A stretch of DNA of 64,000 nt, taken from contig NZ_SMGP01000001.1 in assembly GCF_004339745.1 (NCBI RefSeq), positions 4,092,001 through 4,156,000 of the forward strand, read 5' to 3'. The translations under genes were made by a program, and so were the position numbers. Every line of letters starts with the position of its first letter. Within the stretch, counting starts at the first letter, position 1. Source of the DNA: Paraburkholderia sp. BL9I2N2 (GTDB taxonomy: Bacteria; Pseudomonadota; Gammaproteobacteria; Burkholderiales; Burkholderiaceae). Below are positions 59,933 through 64,000 of the stretch, one piece after another. Under the pieces are notes generated by a model, which saw only the letters and a program-made list of their open reading frames with translations, ran no database searches and was not told the origin of the DNA.

Positions 59933-59957
59933 CACGGATGCACCTCGTGCATCCGTG
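59933..59957. terminator. Hairpin downstream of the DUF3987 gene
   Basis: CACGGATGCAC (59933-59943), loop CTC, GTGCATCCGTG (59947-59957): perfect 11-bp stem just after the DUF3987 stop (minus strand). No clear T-tract, so termination is likely but not certain. Confidence 0.45.
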
Positions 59958-59969
59958 ATGAGGTCTACG

Positions 59970-61316
59970 TCACCGGTACAAAGGCAAAAGAGAGCGGTTC
60001 AGCTCAACCCAAGGCACATTGCGATACGGAAACACGCCAACCCGCCCCTGCTTGCAAAGCACCGCCAGAGCTCGCGTAAAGCGCGTCGATGTCAGGCCCA
60101 AATTCAATGCCCAGGTACGCAACTCGGACTGACGGAGCATCCAGATGCCCTTCGACAGCCACATTTGAACGAACGCATTCCCGAGTTCGTCCGCATCGAC
60201 CTCCGCTTTCGTTGGCTTGGGTTCCTCGTGAAAGATCTGAGCGAATGACTCGACGTACCAATTCCCAAAACTTTCCGCGCGCTGAAGCGTATCCAGTGCG
60301 ATCTCACCACGCGACCCATGTTCGAAGACGTGGAACACGCCGGCCAGGCGCAGAACACGTTCGGCATGGCGCAAGATGTATTCGGCGATGAAAGACCACG
60401 GAGAACCCGGCATGGATTTCCTCCGCGCCTCGTGGTCGACGTCAACAAGGCATCGGCTCGCTTCGACACTGAGCTTGACCGTCGGGCGCACCGGATTTCC
60501 TTGCTCGACGTGCTCGAAAAGCATGCCAAGGAGCTCTTGAACTCTGGTGTCATACATCTGTGCCACGTCACCCGACAACGTGACGGAATGGGGCGAATTT
60601 TCGGCACAAAAATCCGTCGATGCTACGACGAAAAAGCGGTTGACCAGACCGACACCGCCCTTGCTCGCGCCCAACAGCAGCTTTGTTTCCTCGAAGATCT
60701 CAGGCTGCTCCATCAGCAGCATGGAAAAACGCTGCCCCAGAAGAGCAATACGGCCTGTGGAAATGCGTGCGCTCCGCAGAGGCGAGCCATCTAGCAGCTT
60801 GACCAGCGTAGGCGCGTCCCTGAGGAGGCTTTTGAGCATTCCCGCTTCATCAGTGAGGAGCCCGGCCACCGGCCATTCATGAAGGTCTTTCACAATCGCC
60901 TCGCGTGTCGCATCCTCCAGCAGAAGGTGACAGCGTTCGCGCCGCTGGTTGTCCGTGGCCAGGTATTTTTCGATCGGGTGAATGAGCCGTTTGAAAATGA
61001 GCGACTTGCCGCTGCCCGAAGGCGATGCCAGAAGCCCGTTGGCGCCGATCGAGATCGGCTGCCCGTTCGGCCACGTCGTGTCGGCGATACCTTGGGTGAG
61101 CAATGACGCAAACGCAATCAACTCGGTCCCCACAATTTCAGCGGCAACGCCGCCGCTGGCACTGAGATCGCGCGCAAGCATCCCCAGGAGCCCTGGGAAG
61201 CTGCCAATGGGGTACGAGGGGCGACTCGGCGCAAGAGGGTTCCTCAATGCGCCGCCCTTTGCTCGCACAATCGAGTACGTCTGCGTGCGATCCGACATCG
61301 GTTCGGAAATGAACAT
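59970..61316 (-). CDS. DUF3987-type P-loop ATPase, likely satellite primase/helicase-like replication protein
   Basis: 448 aa from ATG 61316 with GGAGGA upstream. Walker A is SPSGSGKS near residue 98; a Walker B-like VAGLLTDEAGML follows near 150; RFSMLLMEQPEIF and GLVNRFFVVAS complete the DUF3987 pattern seen in phage- and island-encoded proteins. The C-terminal ~60 residues form a winged-helix-like end. It sits directly after the AlpA regulator and presumably works in element replication with the Gp2-like protein. Confidence 0.82.
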   Translation of the reverse strand: MFISEPMSDRTQTYSIVRAKGGALRNPLAPSRPSYPIGSFPGLLGMLARDLSASGGVAAEIVGTELIAFASLLTQGIADTTWPNGQPISIGANGLLASPSGSGKSLIFKRLIHPIEKYLATDNQRRERCHLLLEDATREAIVKDLHEWPVAGLLTDEAGMLKSLLRDAPTLVKLLDGSPLRSARISTGRIALLGQRFSMLLMEQPEIFEETKLLLGASKGGVGLVNRFFVVASTDFCAENSPHSVTLSGDVAQMYDTRVQELLGMLFEHVEQGNPVRPTVKLSVEASRCLVDVDHEARRKSMPGSPWSFIAEYILRHAERVLRLAGVFHVFEHGSRGEIALDTLQRAESFGNWYVESFAQIFHEEPKPTKAEVDADELGNAFVQMWLSKGIWMLRQSELRTWALNLGLTSTRFTRALAVLCKQGRVGVFPYRNVPWVELNRSLLPLYR

Positions 61317-61329
61317 CCTTTCCTCCGAT

Positions 61330-61617
61330 TTATGCGGCAACGCGCGAGTTGGCGCGCGACGTGATCCAGGCATCCACCTCGGATTCGAGCCAGCACACGG
61401 TGCGTGCCGTTAACTTGATTCTGCGCGGGAAGGTCGGATCACTCGCCATGAGCACGTACAACGTTGCACGCGACAGTCGCGTGCGCTCGATCAGTTGCTT
61501 CATACGAAGGATGCGCAGTACCTTCTCGATTGGATGAGCGATCGAGTTCGCCTCCAACGAGGCGCCACTGCTTAAGGGATCAGGCTGCCGCATGACGGCA
61601 TGGGCTCGCGTAGTCAT
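61330..61617 (-). CDS. AlpA-family transcriptional regulator
   Basis: 95 aa from ATG 61617 (MTTRAHAV); an internal Met at 61593 is possible. The domain LRMKQLIERTRLSRATLYVL followed by FPRRIKLTARTVCWLESEVD is a classic AlpA/Vis HTH. These regulators activate integrase and excision in P4-like elements. It is 13 bp upstream of the DUF3987 gene, so the two are probably cotranscribed. It is the second AlpA-type gene of the window, at the opposite end from the first. Confidence 0.85.
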   Translation of the reverse strand: MTTRAHAVMRQPDPLSSGASLEANSIAHPIEKVLRILRMKQLIERTRLSRATLYVLMASDPTFPRRIKLTARTVCWLESEVDAWITSRANSRVAA

Positions 61618-61808
61618 GGATTCTTTCTCACAAGTTAGGACGACCGGGAAAAATCTATTCCGACCGTGGGGTCCGGCGGGTGCCGTATGTGAGAAATCTT
61701 CCACTCGGAACTGCAGTTCCGAGCAAGCGCAATTTGTCGATCCTCGTCCGGCCCCGTCTGACAAGGCCTTCTGTCGTCAGTCGGAAGTACGTCGGAAGAT
61801 GGTCGGAA

Positions 61809-62660
61809 TCATTTCTTCTTCCTTCCGTGGAGAAAGATGGCCAAGGTTGGCTTTGTTTCCTTCATTGCCTCGTCCTCCCTGACCCAGTCGTAAATGGATC
61901 GTTCAGTCGTGCCGTACTCCTCCGCCACCCGCTTCCTAAAGTTCTTTTCCCCCGCAGCTTGCAATTCGTTGCTGCGTTTGACAGCCTCCGCTTTCTTTGC
62001 GGCGCTAAATCTCTGACGTCCCACAACGCTGGCTCCCTCGCTCAACGCCAGCGGATCGACATCTAGAGCCGGATGTCCGGCTTCGCCCGACAAGCTACCC
62101 TGCTCAAGGCTCTTTGCTGTTTCCTCGTCGTCATACGCCAAGCCATGTCGTTCTAGGTACGCAATGGCATCTTTACGAGACAAATGCGCTCCGATCTGCA
62201 CAGCCTCAAGCGGAACGTGATTGATATCGACCGGAACAAGCCGCCCAGCCTTGCGCTCTTCTCGTATCGCCGCCAAATGACGATCCACGATTTGGTTGCG
62301 TTTGATTTTAGCCCCGAGGACTGTCTCTTCTGTCACAAGGACCGGCATCCACATGGGGCGGCTCGGCAGCTTGACATACGCCTCTATGAAAGAAGCGATG
62401 TCTTTTTCGGACATTGGATATTTCAGAGGAGGCAGCTTCTGCAATACCTTTGCAAGCGCCTCCCGATCAGCGACGTCCAGAGGGAGAGGTACATCTGTAC
62501 CAGCGTACGGACTCGAAACGCCGGAGGGGTAGCGCTTGGCCCATACACAGTCGATGCCCTTCGGATTCCTATCGATCGGGCAAACAGCCCTGGCGATTTC
62601 CTGGCAAAATTGCCAATAGCCGATCAGAGGGCCGGATGACAGCTTGACGCGGACTTGCAC
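61809..62660 (-). CDS. HTH-type protein of unknown function
   Basis: 283 aa from GTG 62660 with GGGAAC upstream. The last third holds a transposase-like HTH (AEAVKRSNELQAAGEKNFRK, then VAEEYGTTERSIYDWVRED). The N-terminal half (RVKLSSGPLIGYWQFCQEIA, WMPVLVTEETVLGAKIKRNQ) is not recognised. May regulate the right-end module or assist recombination; no catalytic motif seen. Confidence 0.55.
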   Translation of the reverse strand: MQVRVKLSSGPLIGYWQFCQEIARAVCPIDRNPKGIDCVWAKRYPSGVSSPYAGTDVPLPLDVADREALAKVLQKLPPLKYPMSEKDIASFIEAYVKLPSRPMWMPVLVTEETVLGAKIKRNQIVDRHLAAIREERKAGRLVPVDINHVPLEAVQIGAHLSRKDAIAYLERHGLAYDDEETAKSLEQGSLSGEAGHPALDVDPLALSEGASVVGRQRFSAAKKAEAVKRSNELQAAGEKNFRKRVAEEYGTTERSIYDWVREDEAMKETKPTLAIFLHGRKKK

Positions 62661-62803
62661 TTATACGTTCCCAGCAAAAAGTAGATTCGTAACTTGAACC
62701 GATTGCATCCAATCGTCCTCAGGCTCTTGGCGGTGTGTGCCTCGGCAATCGCTCCCGTGTGAAGCCCCATTCACAAGCACGATGAAGAAGCCGTACGATT
62801 ACC

Positions 62804-63559
62804 CTACAGAAGGCCACCGCCGCTCAATAGCCTCTTGATATCTGCCACCGGCCAAAGCAATCGGCGGTTTGGAAGCTTCGTCGGCCTGATGCCGAGGTAG
62901 CTGCCGTCCGAGGAATATCGCTTTCGGATCGATTGAGGCGCAATAGCCAGAATGGCCGCTAATTCATCGGTGGACACGTGATCGCGGTTTGTCGGAATCG
63001 GCATCGGAACGCGCGCGGCGCTCTTATCTACCCTCATCGGTACCGGCGCGCTCATTGTTGATTCGCTCGGCACCTGTCCGGCAAGGGCGTGGATGGCGCC
63101 GATCGTCTCTACTGCTTGGGCAGCATATTCGGCAACAGCAAGTGGAATCAAATCCGGTTGATCTGCTTGCACCTTGCCGCGACTGATGACGTCAAAAATC
63201 AGGCGCATCCAATCTGTCTCGACATCGAGATCCTGACACCATTCGATGAACTCGTAGGGCTCAAGCTGAGTCGGCGTAATGGCACCGCATTCCTCATCAT
63301 CCCGGCAGCGCCATTCCCATAGCCGCATGATTTCGCGAGCCTTGATCCAACGATCGATGACATCGCCTTCAAACGGCCTGCCGTCAAGGCCCGTTGCCTC
63401 ACGAGGGAATTCTGTACATCCTGCCGGTCCGTGCAAGCCCGACAGAATGAGCGCCCCTTCGATCGGCGTCCAGGTTGGCCGATCGAGATACTCCCTCAAT
63501 ACGGCATAAAGCTGCCTTGCGGCAGCGATGCGTTGTTGTGGTGATTTTGTGTTCGTCAT
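62804..63559 (-). CDS. HTH-domain protein near the right island end
   Basis: 251 aa from ATG 63559. N-terminal part: RPTWTPIEGALILSGLHGP and IDRWIKAREIMRLWEWRC. The C-terminal 55 residues (VSTDELAAILAIAPQSIRKR, then GIRPTKLPNRRLLWPVADIK) form an excisionase/MerR-like HTH. Similar proteins occur in Burkholderiales islands with this type of integrase. A regulator of excision or replication is plausible. Confidence 0.6.
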   Translation of the reverse strand: MTNTKSPQQRIAAARQLYAVLREYLDRPTWTPIEGALILSGLHGPAGCTEFPREATGLDGRPFEGDVIDRWIKAREIMRLWEWRCRDDEECGAITPTQLEPYEFIEWCQDLDVETDWMRLIFDVISRGKVQADQPDLIPLAVAEYAAQAVETIGAIHALAGQVPSESTMSAPVPMRVDKSAARVPMPIPTNRDHVSTDELAAILAIAPQSIRKRYSSDGSYLGIRPTKLPNRRLLWPVADIKRLLSGGGLL

Positions 63560-63922
63560 AACCCCATAGCGCTACGTCGATTTTTCTTCGACAGCCGTCT
63601 GCTGCCGTGATCGCGCGATTCTATCGCGTCGCCGCGGGCGACAGCCCTCGAACACGCGCGCGCATGTGCCGGAACAATGGAGACACACAGACTCGGACTC
63701 GGGCCTCACGTTACAACCTCAGCGCCCTGTAATCGAATCGACGCGATGCGCACCACGGAAAGTACAAACGCGATGTTCCGATATGGACCGCGAAGCTCGG
63801 TAGCCGCGCTCACCGGCAGCATCCCATTCCATGCCGCGCGGGGACCAGCAAATATCGCACGACGACCGACGCACGCCCCCATCAGGCACTTGGATTGAGA
63901 TGGATCGAGTAGGAGCAAATCT
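63560..63922. other. Non-coding region at the right end
   Basis: About 360 bp without a supported gene; short frames on both strands lack ribosome sites. Probably promoter DNA for the reverse HTH gene and part of the right attachment region. Confidence 0.45.
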
Positions 63923-63940
63923 GGTTACACTGCGGTTACA
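63923..63940 (+). repeat. Paired GGTTACA repeat, probable integrase arm-type site (right copy)
   Basis: GGTTACACTGCGGTTACA, same orientation and 11-bp spacing as the left copy at 1014-1031, with 16 of 18 bases identical. Two further GGTTACAG units in inverted orientation follow in the hairpin at 63958-63990. Together they look like an attachment-site arm region. Confidence 0.55.
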
Positions 63941-63957
63941 GGGGCCGTAAAAAGCAG

Positions 63958-63990
63958 AAAGGGTTACAGGCAAAACACCTGTAACCCTTT
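63958..63990. terminator. Perfect 13-bp hairpin at the right end, terminator or att-arm inverted repeat
   Basis: AAAGGGTTACAGG (63958-63970), loop CAAAACA, CCTGTAACCCTTT (63978-63990), then GATTTTTACT. The T-rich end permits rho-independent termination on the plus strand. The stem itself contains GGTTACAG, the unit of the neighbouring repeat, so binding by the integrase is an equally good reading. Confidence 0.55.
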
Positions 63991-64000
63991 GATTTTTACT

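Larger units (their letters stand above)
842..64000. mobile_element. Integrative genomic island carrying Dpd, a DUF262 enzyme and a giant-protein locus (right junction just outside the window)
   Basis: The left boundary is the tRNA fragment with the adjacent integrase. All genes from the integrase to the last HTH gene are accessory: integrase, AlpA regulators, Dpd defence genes, IS relic, phage/ICE-like recombination genes, DUF3987 and Gp2-type replication genes. A paired GGTTACA repeat occurs just inside both ends (1014-1031 and 63923-63940), as expected for integrase arm sites. The sequence stops directly after a perfect hairpin, where the tRNA-borne right junction would be expected. The right boundary and the idea of one element rather than nested ones are inference. 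Confidence 0.6.

Noticed and set aside
1..64000. CRISPR arrays
   Set aside because: No regularly spaced repeats of suitable length and no cas genes found on reading both strands.

Overview
The window looks like a high-GC betaproteobacterial chromosome of the Burkholderiaceae (Burkholderia/Paraburkholderia type). The evidence is the Arg/Ala-rich codon use, the chemotaxis receptor ending in a WxxF pentapeptide, the P4-like integrase beside a tRNA remnant and the IS66 relic. Only the first ~840 bases (3' end of a chemoreceptor gene) look like core chromosome. The rest reads as one composite genomic island. It starts at the 3' fragment of a tRNA-Ala(CGC)-like gene (842-888) with a tyrosine integrase beside it. 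It seems to run almost exactly to the window end, where a second copy of the 18-bp GGTTACA-type repeat lies in front of a perfect hairpin. The intact tRNA is expected just past position 64000.

Left part (1-24.2 kb): integrase; an AlpA-type regulator fused to a P27-like terminase small-subunit segment; a VUT/YhhQ-type transporter; then a tightly overlapping 18-kb forward operon, dpdE-dpdF-dpdG-dpdH-dpdI-dpdJ-dpdK-dpdD. These are the restriction-side genes of the 7-deazapurine-in-DNA (Dpd) system: three helicases, a P-loop ATPase, a PLD-type nuclease and several unknowns. A three-TM membrane protein and an overlapping HAD hydrolase of lower GC follow.

Middle part (24.3-29.9 kb): a reverse operon, dpdC-dpdB-dpdA-dpdB-queC-queD. 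It carries the modification side: QueD and QueC for preQ0 synthesis, a TGT-like DpdA that exchanges DNA guanine for preQ0, two DpdB-type DGQHR proteins and a DpdC candidate that would convert the inserted base. queE and folE are not in the window, so those steps must come from elsewhere in the genome or be bypassed by base import.

Next is an IS66 tnpB relic (30.6 kb) and an ICE/phage-like block (31.1-36.6 kb) with a glycine-zipper protein, DUF932, a YqaJ-type exonuclease, an RDF/metal-binding-like protein, a membrane/HTH protein and two related small proteins. A reverse operon of two giant proteins (3781 and 2080 aa), with a 101-aa gene downstream, fills 37.1-55.2 kb. It has no recognised function and is the least explained part of the window.

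The right end (56-64 kb) holds a single-chain DUF262/DUF1524 (GmrSD-like) type IV restriction enzyme. A satellite-like replication and regulation module follows: an inovirus Gp2/YagK-YfjJ protein and its truncated relative, an AT-rich repeat region that may be an origin, a DUF3987 ATPase, a second AlpA regulator and two HTH-type proteins.

Overall this is an integrative defence island that pairs a base-modification/restriction system with a modified-DNA endonuclease and a large unexplained giant-protein locus.
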